A DNA stretch of 64,000 bases from Roseobacter insulae (GCF_019375555.1 NZ_JAHXDN010000003.1:248001-312000); one strand, 5' to 3'; shown: positions 23,376 to 33,618, counted from the stretch's first letter. The notes: generated from the letters alone by a model not told the origin. Translations and numbers: made by a program.

Positions 23376-23476
23376 GTCAGCTTTCCGTTTTGCATTTCAC
23401 CGGGGGTAACAGGTGCCCCCCGCGATCTCAACCATCGTGATCCGGCAAGGCAGCGCGGCGGCGCCGCGGGCATGTC

Positions 23477-23752
23477 TCAGTTGTCGTTGATGTCCCGGTG
23501 CACGACGCGGGCACCGCTGGATTGCTTTTTGAAGGCGATCCGCAATCCGATCCATGCCAGAAGCGACAGACCGGAAAAAAGCGCCAGCAGCGCGGCAGCG
23601 CTCAGCCCGGGAGCCGCCAGGACGACGGCCACCATGACCAGCGCGCCGAGCGCAAAACCCAGGAATATGAACCCCGGCACGAGAACCTCGATCACCGCCA
23701 GCGCAAGCGCTGCGGCCATCCAGACCCACCACAGATCAAGCAGCCCGGTCAT
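23477..23752 (-). CDS. NfeD-like short membrane protein
   Basis: A 91-residue protein with three hydrophobic segments (about 5-25, 28-50 and 53-72) and a short polar tail. It overlaps the stop of the SPFH gene by four bases (ATGA). Such short NfeD proteins lacking the protease domain are regularly paired with SPFH/band-7 proteins and are thought to form membrane assemblies with them. The usual C-terminal OB domain is absent or very short here. Confidence 0.8.
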   Translation of the reverse strand: MTGLLDLWWVWMAAALALAVIEVLVPGFIFLGFALGALVMVAVVLAAPGLSAAALLALFSGLSLLAWIGLRIAFKKQSSGARVVHRDINDN

Positions 23753-24645
23753 GACCCGCGCCCTTTGAGCAGTTTGAAGGCATCACCAAAGGCTTCGATG
23801 GCCTGAGCCGGCACCACGATGGTCTGCTTGCCATCACCCGCACCAAGCGCGTTCAGGGCGTCCACCTGTTTCAGGGCAATTTGATACTGCGCGGCTTCCA
23901 GCCCGTTTTCATTGATCGCCTGCGCCACCACCTGTGTTGCGTAGGCTTCAGCGTCGGCGAGGATGCGGCGTGCCTTGGCGGTCTGCTCTGAGGCGTAAAG
24001 CTCGGCATCCGCCGCCAGTTCCACAGCTCGTTTCGACCCTTCGGCCTCGGTGACCTGCGCCCGGCGGGCGCGTTCGGCATTGAGCTGTTGCAGCATCGCA
24101 TCGCGGGTCGCCTGATCGAGATTGACGTCCAGAATTTCGGCGCGCGTCACCTCGATGCCCCAGTCGTCCACCGCATCCTCGACCGAGGCCTTGATGGTGG
24201 AAATCAGCTGCGCGCGATTGGCCTGCACATCGTCGAGGTCCATCTTGCCGATTTCCGCCCGCACGATGCCGGCCACGGTCGTGGCGATGGCGGCGTCCAC
24301 GTCGCGGATGCGGTAGACGGTACGCTCGGGCTCGGTGATACGGTAGAACACGGAGGTTTCGACCTGAACCAGCACGTTGTCCTTGGTGATCGCGTCCTGG
24401 CTGGCGTTGGGCAGTTGCCGTTCCAGAATGGAGATTTCATGCGCCACGCGGTCGATGAAAGGCACGATCAGGTTGATACCGGGCCCGAGAACCGACCGCA
24501 GCCGCCCGAACCGCTCGATCACGTATTTCTCGGATTGCGGAACGATCTTGACGGCCTTGACGACCAAAACGATGAAAAGCGCGGCCAGCAGAAGAAAGAC
24601 CAGACTGCTTTCGATCAGCGACACTATGAGTTCTTCGAAGTCCAA
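23749..24645 (-). CDS. SPFH/band 7 membrane protein, QmcA-like
   Basis: A 298-residue stomatin/prohibitin homologue. One N-terminal membrane segment (SSLVFLLLAALFIVLVVKAV) precedes the band-7 domain: PQSEKYVIERFGR, GPGINLIVPFIDRV, QVETSVFYRI and ATTVAGIVRAEIGKM. A long Ala/Glu-rich coiled coil completes it. QmcA-type proteins form large membrane cages around FtsH complexes. The start is probably the TTG at 24645, which has AGGACAGG upstream; no suitable ATG exists before the membrane segment. It forms a two-gene operon with the NfeD-like gene. Confidence 0.88.
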   Translation of the reverse strand: MDFEELIVSLIESSLVFLLLAALFIVLVVKAVKIVPQSEKYVIERFGRLRSVLGPGINLIVPFIDRVAHEISILERQLPNASQDAITKDNVLVQVETSVFYRITEPERTVYRIRDVDAAIATTVAGIVRAEIGKMDLDDVQANRAQLISTIKASVEDAVDDWGIEVTRAEILDVNLDQATRDAMLQQLNAERARRAQVTEAEGSKRAVELAADAELYASEQTAKARRILADAEAYATQVVAQAINENGLEAAQYQIALKQVDALNALGAGDGKQTIVVPAQAIEAFGDAFKLLKGRGS

Positions 24646-24711
24646 ATTACCTGTCCTCGTTAAGTACCTTCGCCGTGAAAGTGGCCGGTTGCGCCAGAGA
24701 TTGCAAGTTGA

Positions 24712-25884
<1,173 letters not shown>

Positions 25885-26411
25885 CCCTGAGGCGCGGCGC
25901 ATTCGCCGATTTCAGATTTATGATTAACACAAGCTTAACCCGGTGCGGCTTACACAGACGAGACCCCACTGCGAACTTGCCAATATGCCCACCACGCCCC
26001 TGCCATTGATCGTCAATACCATCCGCCCGGTGAAAGGGTGACGTCTTTTGGGCGCGTTAAATGTGATGGAGCCGATGACATATCCGCCAGCGTCGTGAGC
26101 CATCCATGATGGCGAAAAATCGGGGCAGGGTCGGCATCGGCGCGGCGCTGAGCTCCCGACCCCGGGCCCGCGCGGCACCGGCATTGCGAAAGGACCGGTT
26201 GAAGATGACATAATCGCCATTTCCGTCGCTCGTGGCCAGATTTGGAGGCTTGTGATTCCCGATATCTGTGGCCATGCTGGCGAGAACAATAACAACGGTA
26301 AGGTTGATTTCAGGCCGGGAGCGCCCCACCTTTGTCTTCCGAACCCGGAGATGGCCAAGTGTTGCTGCACATGCGGGACCAGCGCCGTCTTGCCAAAAAC
26401 AAGGAAAGAGC
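25885..26411. other. intergenic region before lon with a heat-shock-like promoter
   Basis: 527 bases without a supported gene. The minus-strand readings here switch frame and lack binding sites. On the plus strand, GGTTGAT at 26301-26307 and CCCCACCT at 26323-26330 resemble the sigma-32 (RpoH) elements CTTGA and CCCCAT at normal spacing, about 80 bases before the lon start. Heat-shock control of lon is well known in proteobacteria; the site itself is a visual match only. Confidence 0.4.
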
Positions 26412-28820
26412 ATGCAAGAGCCCCTGAACGCCTCATACCCTGTATTGCCATTGCGCGATATCGTGGTGTTCCCTCATATGATCGTACCGCTTTTCGTCGG
26501 GCGCGATAAATCTGTTCGCGCGCTGGAAGAAGTGATGGCGGACGACAAGCAGATTCTCCTGTCCAGCCAGATTGATCCCGGCGTGGACGACCCTGAAAGC
26601 GATGGCATTTACAAGGCGGGCGTGCTGGCCAATGTGCTGCAACTGCTGAAACTGCCCGATGGCACCGTCAAGGTGCTGGTCGAGGGGCAGGCGCGCGTGC
26701 GCATCACCGAATACCTTGAGAACGACAATTTCTTTGAGGCACGTGCCGAATACCTGACCGAGATGCCCGGCGATCTGGCCACGACAGAGGCCTTGTTGCG
26801 GACCGTTTCGGACGAGTTCGAACGCTACGCGAAAGTTAAGAAAAACGTTCCGGAAGAAGCGCTTGCAGCCGTCGGTGAAAGTACCGAACCAGCCAAGCTG
26901 GCCGATCTGGTCGCCGGCCATCTGGGCATCGAAGTGCATCAGAAGCAGGACCTTTTGGAGACGCTGAGCGTGAGCGAGCGGCTGGAGAAGGTTTACGGCC
27001 TGATGCAGGGCGAAATGTCTGTGCTGCAGGTCGAAAAGAAGATCAAGACCCGCGTCAAATCCCAGATGGAACGCACCCAGCGCGAATACTATCTCAACGA
27101 ACAGATGAAGGCGATCCAGCAGGAGCTGGGCGATGGCGAGGACGGCAAGAACGAAGTGGCCGAACTGGAAGCCAAGATCGCCGAGACCAAGCTGAGCAAG
27201 GAAGCGCGCGAAAAGGCGGATGCGGAGATCAAGAAGCTCAAGAACATGAGCCCGATGTCCGCCGAGGCGACCGTGGTGCGCAACTACCTCGACTGGATGC
27301 TGTCGATTCCCTGGGGCGTGAAATCCCGTGTGAAAAAGGATCTGGGCCGGGCTCAGAAGGTGCTGGATGACGACCACTACGGCCTTGAGAAGGTGAAAGA
27401 GCGGATTGTCGAGTATCTCGCGGTGCAGCAGCGCTCCTCCAAGCTGAAAGGCCCGATCATGTGTCTTGTCGGCCCGCCGGGCGTGGGTAAAACCTCGTTG
27501 GGCAAATCCGTTGCGAAGGCCACAGGGCGTGAGTTCATCCGCATCTCGCTCGGCGGCGTGCGCGATGAGAGTGAGATCCGTGGGCACCGGCGCACCTATA
27601 TCGGCTCGATGCCCGGCAAGATCATCCAGGCGCTGAAAAAGGCCAAGACGACAAACCCGCTGATCCTGCTTGATGAAATCGACAAGATGGGCCAGGATTT
27701 CCGGGGCGACCCAGCCTCCGCCATGCTGGAAGTGCTTGATCCGGAACAGAATTCCACCTTCGTGGATCACTATCTTGAGGTCGAATATGACCTCTCGAAC
27801 GTGATGTTCCTGACCACCTCCAACAGCTATAACATGCCGGGGCCGCTGCTCGACCGGATGGAAATCATTCCGCTGGCGGGCTACACCGAGGACGAGAAGC
27901 GCGAGATCGCAAAACAGCACCTTGTGCCGAAGCAGATCAAGAACCACGGGCTGAAAGCCAAGGAATTCGATCTGCAGGAATCCGCGATCACCGAGATGAT
28001 CCGCACCTACACGCGCGAGGCCGGTGTGCGGAACCTTGAACGTGAGATTGCGAAAGTGGCCCGCAAGGCACTGACCAAGATCATCAAGAAGGAAGCGGAG
28101 GCGGTCACCGTCACGGATGAAAACATCGATGATTTTCTCGGTGTGAAAAAGTTCCGCTACGGGCTTGCGGAAAAAGAGGATCAGATTGGTGTCGTTACCG
28201 GGCTGGCCTATACCTCTGTCGGCGGGGAGCTTTTGAGCATCGAAGCGCTGCGTCTGCCGGGCAAGGGCCGGATGAAGACCACCGGCAAGCTCGGCGATGT
28301 GATGAAGGAGTCCATCGATGCAGCGTCCTCTTACGTGCGTTCGATCAGCCCGAAAATCGGTGTGAAGCCACCGCAGTTCGACAAGATCGACATTCACGTG
28401 CACGTGCCTGACGGGGCAACGCCGAAGGATGGGCCAAGCGCGGGCCTCGCGATGGTAACGTCGATCGTCTCCGTGCTCACGCAGATTCCGGTGCGCAAGG
28501 ACATTGCGATGACGGGCGAGGTATCGCTGCGTGGTAACGCGATGCCGATCGGTGGGCTCAAGGAAAAACTGCTGGCCGCCCTGCGCGGTGGGATCACCAC
28601 GGTTCTGATCCCGGAAGAGAACGCCAAGGACCTGCCGGAGATACCGGACAATGTGAAAGCAGGTCTGGAAATCATCCCGGTCGGTCATGTCTCCGAGGTG
28701 CTGAAACATGCACTGGTGCAGACACCGGAAGCGATCGAGTGGGATCAGGAAGCGGAGGAGGCGGCGGCCGCCGCGCTTGCGGCGAAATCCGACAACTCCG
28801 ATGCGGCCACGGCGCATTAG
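26412..28820 (+). CDS. lon: ATP-dependent protease Lon
   Basis: An 802-residue Lon protease, a hexameric cytosolic quality-control enzyme. The N-terminal substrate domain begins YPVLPLRDIVVFPHMIVPLF. The AAA+ module has Walker A GPPGVGKT and Walker B LILLDEIDKMG. The protease domain shows the Ser-Lys dyad region PKDGPSAGLAM and later GGLKEKLLAALRGG. Length and layout are standard. The ATG at 26412 has AAGGAAAG upstream; the reading frame extends further but has no family match there. A strong terminator follows the gene, and a possible sigma-32 promoter precedes it. Confidence 0.98.
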   Translation: MQEPLNASYPVLPLRDIVVFPHMIVPLFVGRDKSVRALEEVMADDKQILLSSQIDPGVDDPESDGIYKAGVLANVLQLLKLPDGTVKVLVEGQARVRITEYLENDNFFEARAEYLTEMPGDLATTEALLRTVSDEFERYAKVKKNVPEEALAAVGESTEPAKLADLVAGHLGIEVHQKQDLLETLSVSERLEKVYGLMQGEMSVLQVEKKIKTRVKSQMERTQREYYLNEQMKAIQQELGDGEDGKNEVAELEAKIAETKLSKEAREKADAEIKKLKNMSPMSAEATVVRNYLDWMLSIPWGVKSRVKKDLGRAQKVLDDDHYGLEKVKERIVEYLAVQQRSSKLKGPIMCLVGPPGVGKTSLGKSVAKATGREFIRISLGGVRDESEIRGHRRTYIGSMPGKIIQALKKAKTTNPLILLDEIDKMGQDFRGDPASAMLEVLDPEQNSTFVDHYLEVEYDLSNVMFLTTSNSYNMPGPLLDRMEIIPLAGYTEDEKREIAKQHLVPKQIKNHGLKAKEFDLQESAITEMIRTYTREAGVRNLEREIAKVARKALTKIIKKEAEAVTVTDENIDDFLGVKKFRYGLAEKEDQIGVVTGLAYTSVGGELLSIEALRLPGKGRMKTTGKLGDVMKESIDAASSYVRSISPKIGVKPPQFDKIDIHVHVPDGATPKDGPSAGLAMVTSIVSVLTQIPVRKDIAMTGEVSLRGNAMPIGGLKEKLLAALRGGITTVLIPEENAKDLPEIPDNVKAGLEIIPVGHVSEVLKHALVQTPEAIEWDQEAEEAAAAALAAKSDNSDAATAH

Positions 28821-28845
28821 CCTCGATCCGGAAACACAAGATCAG

Positions 28846-28877
28846 AAAAGCGCGGCTCACACAGCCGCGCTTTTTTT
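28846..28877 (+). terminator. rho-independent terminator of lon
   Basis: A 12-base perfect stem (AAAAGCGCGGCT at 28846-28857 pairing with AGCCGCGCTTTT at 28863-28874) has a 5-base loop and a T run to 28877. It lies 26 bases after the lon stop. Confidence 0.9.
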
Positions 28878-29100
28878 GTTTGATCTGTCGGAAGATTTAT
28901 CGGAAATCAGCGGCCCGGTAACGCCTGCCGTCGCGCACCCCCGAGTGTCTTAATGAAGACACAAACTCCCGTCACGTTGGGATTTCATCCGAATAAGTGG
29001 ATTTTGGCGGCGATTTGTGCCTAGACTGTTGCCAATAACGAAACAGCGCATGCGCGCGTTCGTTGCAATAGAGCACCGCAAAAGCGGTCAGAGAGGCGAC

Positions 29101-29547
29101 ATGAGCACAGCGAAAACCACCACCCGTAAACCCGCGCCGCGTGCAAAGGCGACCGTGCGCAAAGCGGTAACACCGCCGAAAACTGCGGCGAAAACAGCCC
29201 CGAAGGCCACTGCTGCAAAAACGGTGGGTGCCACGAAGGCGGCGACGGCGGGCGATACCGCACCTGATCAAACCACTGCGATGCGTAAGAAAGAATTGAT
29301 CGACAACGTCGTGGCACGTGCCGGGATCAAGAAAAAAGACGCTAAACCCGTTATTGAAGCGATGCTCGCTGAGTTGGGAGAAACCTTGGCATCGGGGCGT
29401 TCCCTGATCCTGCCACCGCTGGGACGGCTTCGCATCAACCGGGAAAAGAAACTCGCTAATGGTCGGGTCATGGTGGTCAAACTGCGCCAGAACGATGCCC
29501 CGCTGAAGGCCGTTCCCGCGCCGAAACCCGAAACCGGCAGCGCCTGA
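29101..29547 (+). CDS. HU-family DNA-binding protein with Lys/Ala/Pro-rich N-terminal tail
   Basis: A 148-residue nucleoid protein. The C-terminal about 85 residues (MRKKELIDNVVARAGIKKKD onward) follow the HU/IHF fold, with PPLGRLRINREKK in the place of the DNA-binding arm. The first about 60 residues are a low-complexity Lys/Ala/Thr/Pro tail (KTTTRKPAPRAKATVRKAV and similar), like histone H1 or the AlgP-type tails. The ATG at 29101 has AGAGG 5-6 bases upstream; a longer reading from 29017 lacks support. Such tailed HU proteins occur in Rhodobacterales. The gene ends about 50 bases before tRNA-Val. Confidence 0.88.
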   Translation: MSTAKTTTRKPAPRAKATVRKAVTPPKTAAKTAPKATAAKTVGATKAATAGDTAPDQTTAMRKKELIDNVVARAGIKKKDAKPVIEAMLAELGETLASGRSLILPPLGRLRINREKKLANGRVMVVKLRQNDAPLKAVPAPKPETGSA

Positions 29548-29599
29548 CCTCAACATCCCCCTTGCACGCATCGCCATCGTTGGGTACGTCATCGGTTGA

Positions 29600-29674
29600 G
29601 GGTGATTAGCTCAGTGGTAGAGCGCTTCGTTCACATCGAAGATGTCAGGAGTTCAAATCTCTTATCACCCACCA
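29600..29674 (+). tRNA. tRNA-Val (anticodon CAC)
   Basis: A complete cloverleaf. The acceptor stem GGGTGAT pairs with ATCACCC, the D arm contains AGCTCAGTGGTAGAGC, the anticodon loop carries CAC, the T arm contains GTTCAAATC, the discriminator is A, and CCA is encoded at 29672-29674. Its 3' half is the attachment site of the adjoining island, which restores the 3' end. Confidence 0.95.
29649..29674 (+). repeat. attL: 3' end of tRNA-Val(CAC)
   Basis: 26-base direct repeat, identical to 37671-37696; it starts GAGTTCAAATC and ends with the CCA of the tRNA. It covers the T arm, acceptor strand and CCA end, so integration leaves the tRNA functional. Confidence 0.92.
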
Positions 29675-29754
29675 CACTACCTCATTGATTTCAATAAGCT
29701 CTTGTAGTTTCAGGATAATGCAGCGCCCCAACTGGTACACAGGGGTGGTACACA

Positions 29755-31359
29755 ATGAGGATACCGATGCCGAGCCCGATTAAGATTGGGGAGACCTATT
29801 ACCTGAGGGTGCGTGTGCCTTCGGACATAACTGCAAAGATGAATGGCAGAACGATAGCCATTCCAATAGCCAATGCCACCAAAACTGTCGCTATCCGTGA
29901 CACGGTCAAGGTATCTCTCCAAACCAAGGAAGCGCAGGAAGCAAAACAGCGGTTTGTAAGAGCGTTAGCTTCAGTTGAAGCTTTCTGGGAGACTGTTCGC
30001 AAAGGCCCGCAACCGCTGACACATAAGGCTTCCCTCGCTATTGCGGGAGAGATACGACAACTGTGGATCAGCATCTTTGACGACGAACCCGGCTCTCCTG
30101 AGTTTTGGGAGCGCATGATAGACGCTGACAAGCAAGCCGCTGAAGGCGCATTGCACCCGCTGGCTGTATCCACTGCCAAAACTAAAATGGAGGCACTAGA
30201 GGCCCGCTATGGGGCTATCACGGATGCTTTTCTCAGAAAGAAGGGGCTGCTTGTTGAAGCAGGCTCCCGAAGCCGGTTAGTGGAGCACGTCGCATCTGCA
30301 ATGTCTGAAATGGCGGAGGTGAGTTCTCGGAAAGCTGGAGGCGACTATTCCGATACAGGCCAAACAAACAAATACCCTGCTCCGCTAGAAGTGCTCAGCC
30401 CCGACGCCGCGACCGACAGCAATTCCCACGGTCAAGCCAGCGTACTGACCTTCAATACCACTGTTGACACAAGAGTGAGCGAGAAAGGCAGTGGGCGTGA
30501 TGCCAAGGTGATGCCAGTGTCCACGGTCAGGAAGTATCGTGCGGCGGCGAGTGAGTTTGCAAAGTACAGAGGCAGCGAGGACTTGGCGAGCATCACAGCT
30601 AGGGAGGCAGACGGGTGGAAGCGATCAATGCTGAAGGAAGGTAGGCTTTCGAATAAGACTATAGGACAGCGTCTCCAGAACGTGCGAACTGTGATCGAGT
30701 GGGCTAGGGAGCAACACTTTGGGGAGCTATTCCCGTCAGGAAACCCGCTGGATCATGTCAAGCGTCCTGAATACTTGGAAACACCGTCGGAGGAGCGAGC
30801 ATTCACGCTAGACGAGGCACGCACAGTGCTGAGGGCTGCTAGCGCCCAAGCAAAACCCTACCTGAGGTGGATACCTTGGATGTGTGCCTACACCGGAGCA
30901 CGCGTAAATGAGATGGCGCAGCTGACGCAGAGTTCATTCTATCAGGTTGAAGGTTTGTGGTTCATTCGAGTGACCACTATGGGAGGCAAAAGCTTGAAGA
31001 ACCAACACAGCGAGCGGCGCGTTCCAGTGCACGCAGACCTGCTAGAGCAAGGATTGATTGAATTTGTGCAGAACGCGGACGCAAAAGGCGATCATCGCCT
31101 CTTCCCGAAACGTACCGCATCAAACGTCCGTGACTGGATCAGGGATGATTTGGCGATAACCCGTAGCGGACTGATGCCGAACCATGGTTGGCGACATCTG
31201 TTTGAGGACAGAGCTATGGGATCAGGAATGGCGCACGCAGCAAAGCTATACATAAGCGGACGCTCAACAAGCGGGTCTGATGCGGGTTACGGAAAGAGCG
31301 AGGCAATGCTGCCGGGGCTGGCATTGGAAATGCAGAAGTTCCCCTCTTACCTTGACTAG
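29755..31359 (+). CDS. int: tyrosine site-specific integrase of the island
   Basis: A 534-residue phage-type integrase. The C-terminal catalytic domain shows Arg383 (YTGARVNEMAQL), a beta-hairpin Lys (TMGGKSLKNQHSE), His477-x-x-Arg480 (NHGWRHLFED) and the probable nucleophile Tyr512 (DAGYGKSEA). The usual GHxS ahead of the Tyr is GRST here. A core-binding domain lies at about 254-330 (STVRKYRAAASEFAKYRG). The N-terminal region is like the long-form integrases of alphaproteobacterial islands. It lies 80 bases after tRNA-Val in the same direction. The first ATG (29755) has AGGGGTGG upstream; a second ATG is at 29767. Confidence 0.93.
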   Translation: MRIPMPSPIKIGETYYLRVRVPSDITAKMNGRTIAIPIANATKTVAIRDTVKVSLQTKEAQEAKQRFVRALASVEAFWETVRKGPQPLTHKASLAIAGEIRQLWISIFDDEPGSPEFWERMIDADKQAAEGALHPLAVSTAKTKMEALEARYGAITDAFLRKKGLLVEAGSRSRLVEHVASAMSEMAEVSSRKAGGDYSDTGQTNKYPAPLEVLSPDAATDSNSHGQASVLTFNTTVDTRVSEKGSGRDAKVMPVSTVRKYRAAASEFAKYRGSEDLASITAREADGWKRSMLKEGRLSNKTIGQRLQNVRTVIEWAREQHFGELFPSGNPLDHVKRPEYLETPSEERAFTLDEARTVLRAASAQAKPYLRWIPWMCAYTGARVNEMAQLTQSSFYQVEGLWFIRVTTMGGKSLKNQHSERRVPVHADLLEQGLIEFVQNADAKGDHRLFPKRTASNVRDWIRDDLAITRSGLMPNHGWRHLFEDRAMGSGMAHAAKLYISGRSTSGSDAGYGKSEAMLPGLALEMQKFPSYLD

Positions 31360-31683
31360 GGCCCATGGTAGAAGCCAAGGCGGCATACTGGAATTAAGTC
31401 CCACCATAGCCCCCCACCGAACCGTGAGCTCCTCCTGAGCCTGTCACTAGGGCGTCATAGCGCGAGCTAGCCACACTGATCGCTCAGGCTTGGCTTCAGC
31501 TTGTCTGGGTCCTTGGAGGACGGTGTAAGACGCTTCGGTGAAACTGTAGAGATAGCCCCAGTCAAGCAGCACAGAGTAGCTGTAGGGAACAGCTGGGGTG
31601 TGCAGCTACAGGGGTGTGCATATTGCACAGGTTTTACCAGCCAACTGACCCCACAAGCCACAACAGAACATGTGAGAGAATTC
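31360..31683. other. gap between integrase and ParB-like gene
   Basis: About 320 bases with no supported gene. An open frame runs from 31501 into the following gene, but its first 61 codons lack a family match and are better seen as upstream sequence. No repeat or hairpin of note was seen. Confidence 0.4.
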
Positions 31684-32466
31684 ATGAAAGATCAGAGCCT
31701 TAAACGCCCCACAAGGCGTAGCGTCAGCCTGCAATCAATCGAAACCCGACCAGATGCGTTCCAGTTCCGGCACAGCGACACATACGAGCACCACGTAGGG
31801 GAGCTGATCAAGGTCTTGAAGAACACCGGAAAGCTCGACGAGCTCACACTTTGGGAGGACGCGGAAACGGGTGAACTGGTGCTTGTCGATGGTCACCATA
31901 GGCTTGAGGCATACCGGCAGCAGAAGTGGGCGAAGAACGTCCCGGCTGTTGTCCACCGCTGCACGCTTGATGAAGCCCGCCTTCTTGCACTGGCTGAGAA
32001 CACCAAGATACGATTGCCACTGACCAACGGCGAGCGTGCCGACGTGGCGTGGAAGCTCGTTTGTTTGGGCGAGACGTATTCGCGGCAACAAACCGTGAAA
32101 GCGTCCGGTATGTCAGATGGAACCATCGCCACAATGCGACGCACGCGCAGGCAGTTGCTGAATGCACCCGACGCGGGCGAACTGCCAACAAGCTGGCATC
32201 AAGCCCAGCGCGAACTCAAATCGCAGGATGACCGGAGTTTTTCAGCTGAGGATTGGGACGAATGGATCATAGCTGAAGCTGACGCCTTGGACGACATCAT
32301 AGGTAAACCACTCGGTGACATGGCGCATCGTCGGCCTCAGGCAGCTTGTTTGGTGGTGGTTGCAAGATTGGGGAGCCAAGGAATGCGCCACCTGTTTGAA
32401 GAGCACGCAGCAGAGTACGGATACGTCTTGGAGGAGGATATGGGCATGGAGGAGGAGCCGTTTTGA
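31684..32466 (+). CDS. ParB-domain protein of the island
   Basis: A 260-residue protein. The ParB/Srx domain lies at about 15-115, with the segment LVDGHHRLEAYRQQKWAKNV, then EARLLALAENTKIRLPLTNG. A helical middle part includes ADVAWKLVCLGETYSRQQTV and a helix-turn-helix-like GMSDGTIATMRRTRR. The C-terminus is acidic (EEDMGMEEEPF). The ATG at 31684 has GAGAG about 6 bases upstream. With no parA nearby it is more likely a regulator or nuclease-like protein than part of a partition pair. It may control island excision together with the integrase; that is a guess. Confidence 0.75.
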   Translation: MKDQSLKRPTRRSVSLQSIETRPDAFQFRHSDTYEHHVGELIKVLKNTGKLDELTLWEDAETGELVLVDGHHRLEAYRQQKWAKNVPAVVHRCTLDEARLLALAENTKIRLPLTNGERADVAWKLVCLGETYSRQQTVKASGMSDGTIATMRRTRRQLLNAPDAGELPTSWHQAQRELKSQDDRSFSAEDWDEWIIAEADALDDIIGKPLGDMAHRRPQAACLVVVARLGSQGMRHLFEEHAAEYGYVLEEDMGMEEEPF

Positions 32467-32549
32467 GGGGCAAATTTCTGAGCGCCCTACCATATACGTC
32501 GGCGATCCCGAACTTCCCCCATGCCGGTCGGGCTGGTGGTGTGGCCTGC

Positions 32550-32729
32550 TCAGCGAACCCGACAAGGAACAGGTGTCAGGTAGAGCCTGAAGGGACCTGC
32601 GCACAGGTACAACTCTCTCACTGTTTCGCTGGGGACGATCTCCCACGAGTATTGGGAGCAGGTGACAGTGTCCCACTGGAGGTAGATTCTTCCTAAGAAA
32701 GGGATGCGGATGTCGATGAGTTCTTTCAT
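32550..32729 (-). CDS. 59-residue island protein on the minus strand
   Basis: A short gene with a very good ribosome binding site (AAGGAGA 6 bases before the ATG at 32729). It reads MKELIDIRIPFLGRIYLQWD and onward, ending at 32550. The opening strand-like segment and two cysteines suggest a small folded protein; no family is recognised. It lies opposite to the ParB-domain and recombinase genes. Small genes of this kind (for example excisionases) are easily missed, but it lacks an obvious HTH. The remaining bases of the gap, 32730-32982, hold the recombinase control region. Confidence 0.55.
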   Translation of the reverse strand: MKELIDIRIPFLGRIYLQWDTVTCSQYSWEIVPSETVRELYLCAGPFRLYLTPVPCRVR

Positions 32730-32906
32730 GGTCGTCTCCTTGTCTGTTTAATCAGCGCAACGGACGAACATCTAAGCGACAACGCATAGATACCGCTGCC
32801 TTTACAAGTACCTACGGACGTACCTCAGTGCAACCCCGGTCGCCTCGATCACTGGAGTGTCCAGTAGGGTATGGGCTTGCGTACACATGGATGAGCGCGT
32901 GTTTTT

Positions 32907-32956
32907 CTGTCCGTAAGGGTTGACTATTATTTACGGTCACCCATGTCTACGGACAG
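32907..32956. promoter_or_regulatory. three recombinase-type half-sites upstream of the serine recombinase
   Basis: CTGTCCGTAA at 32907-32916, TTACGGTCA at 32931-32939 and CTACGGACAG at 32947-32956 share the core CCGTA in alternating orientation. The first two form a 26-base dyad (32911-32936); the outer pair form a 9-base perfect inverted repeat. A further CTACGGAC is at 32812-32819. Serine resolvases and invertases bind such dyads and often repress their own genes from them. The recombinase ATG follows at 32983. Confidence 0.5.
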
Positions 32957-32982
32957 TACCCTTATGAACATATGGAGACAGC

Positions 32983-33618
32983 ATGACACAGACCATCCTA
33001 TACGCTCGCGTCAGCACTCAAGAACAAGACGCCAGCCACCAATTGACCCAAGCCGAAGCGGCAGGCTTCAAGATTGACGAGGTGATCGCCGATGAGGGTG
33101 TGTCTGGTGTGTCGACGAAGCTGAGTGAGCGTCCGCAAGGCAAGCGGCTATTTGACCGACTGCGGCGCGGGGACGTGTTGGTGGTACGCTGGGTGGATCG
33201 CCTAGGGCGGAACTACCAAGACGTCACGGACACGATCAGGACGTTCATGCGACAGGGCGTCATAGTCCGCACTGTGATCAATGGAATGACATTCGATGGC
33301 GCAACGACTGACCCCATGCAGGAGGCCGTGAGAGACGCTCTCATCGCCTTCATGGCTGCGACGGCACAGGCACAAGCTGAGGCGTCCAAAGAGGCCCAGA
33401 GAGCCGGGATAGAGGCCAACAAGAGCAACCCGGTGAAGTACCGAGGGAAGAAGCCGAGCTATAGCCGCGACGCTCTCGAACTGGTGCAAACAATGGCAGC
33501 AGAAGGGGCGGGAACTACAGCCATAGCAAAAGCTGCTGGCGTCAGTAGACAGACAGTTCTAAGGATCAAAGCGGACCCGGTAGCGGCTGAGGCTGCTCTA
33601 GGAAAGTGGGGGATATGA
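32983..33618 (+). CDS. serine recombinase (resolvase/invertase family)
   Basis: A 211-residue small serine recombinase. The N-terminal catalytic domain starts ILYARVSTQEQDASHQLTQ, with the nucleophilic Ser in ARVS. The arginine motif is WVDRLGRNYQDV, followed by the helix ending near EAQRAGIEANK. The C-terminus is a Hin-type helix-turn-helix (EGAGTTAIAKAAGVSRQTVL). Length and layout are those of Tn3-type resolvases and DNA invertases. GGAGA lies before the ATG. No invertible segment is visible next to it. It may resolve island dimers or regulate through the upstream half-sites. Confidence 0.92.
   Translation: MTQTILYARVSTQEQDASHQLTQAEAAGFKIDEVIADEGVSGVSTKLSERPQGKRLFDRLRRGDVLVVRWVDRLGRNYQDVTDTIRTFMRQGVIVRTVINGMTFDGATTDPMQEAVRDALIAFMAATAQAQAEASKEAQRAGIEANKSNPVKYRGKKPSYSRDALELVQTMAAEGAGTTAIAKAAGVSRQTVLRIKADPVAAEAALGKWGI

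Noticed and set aside
25924-26451. Minus-strand frames between tgt and lon that look partly protein-like
   Set aside because: The plausible stretch jumps between two frames and overlaps the lon start region; a decayed gene is possible but cannot be supported.
26433-28817. 794-codon open frame antisense to lon
   Set aside because: Its product is rich in His, Arg and Gln with no fold or motif; it mirrors the codon bias of lon in a high-GC genome.
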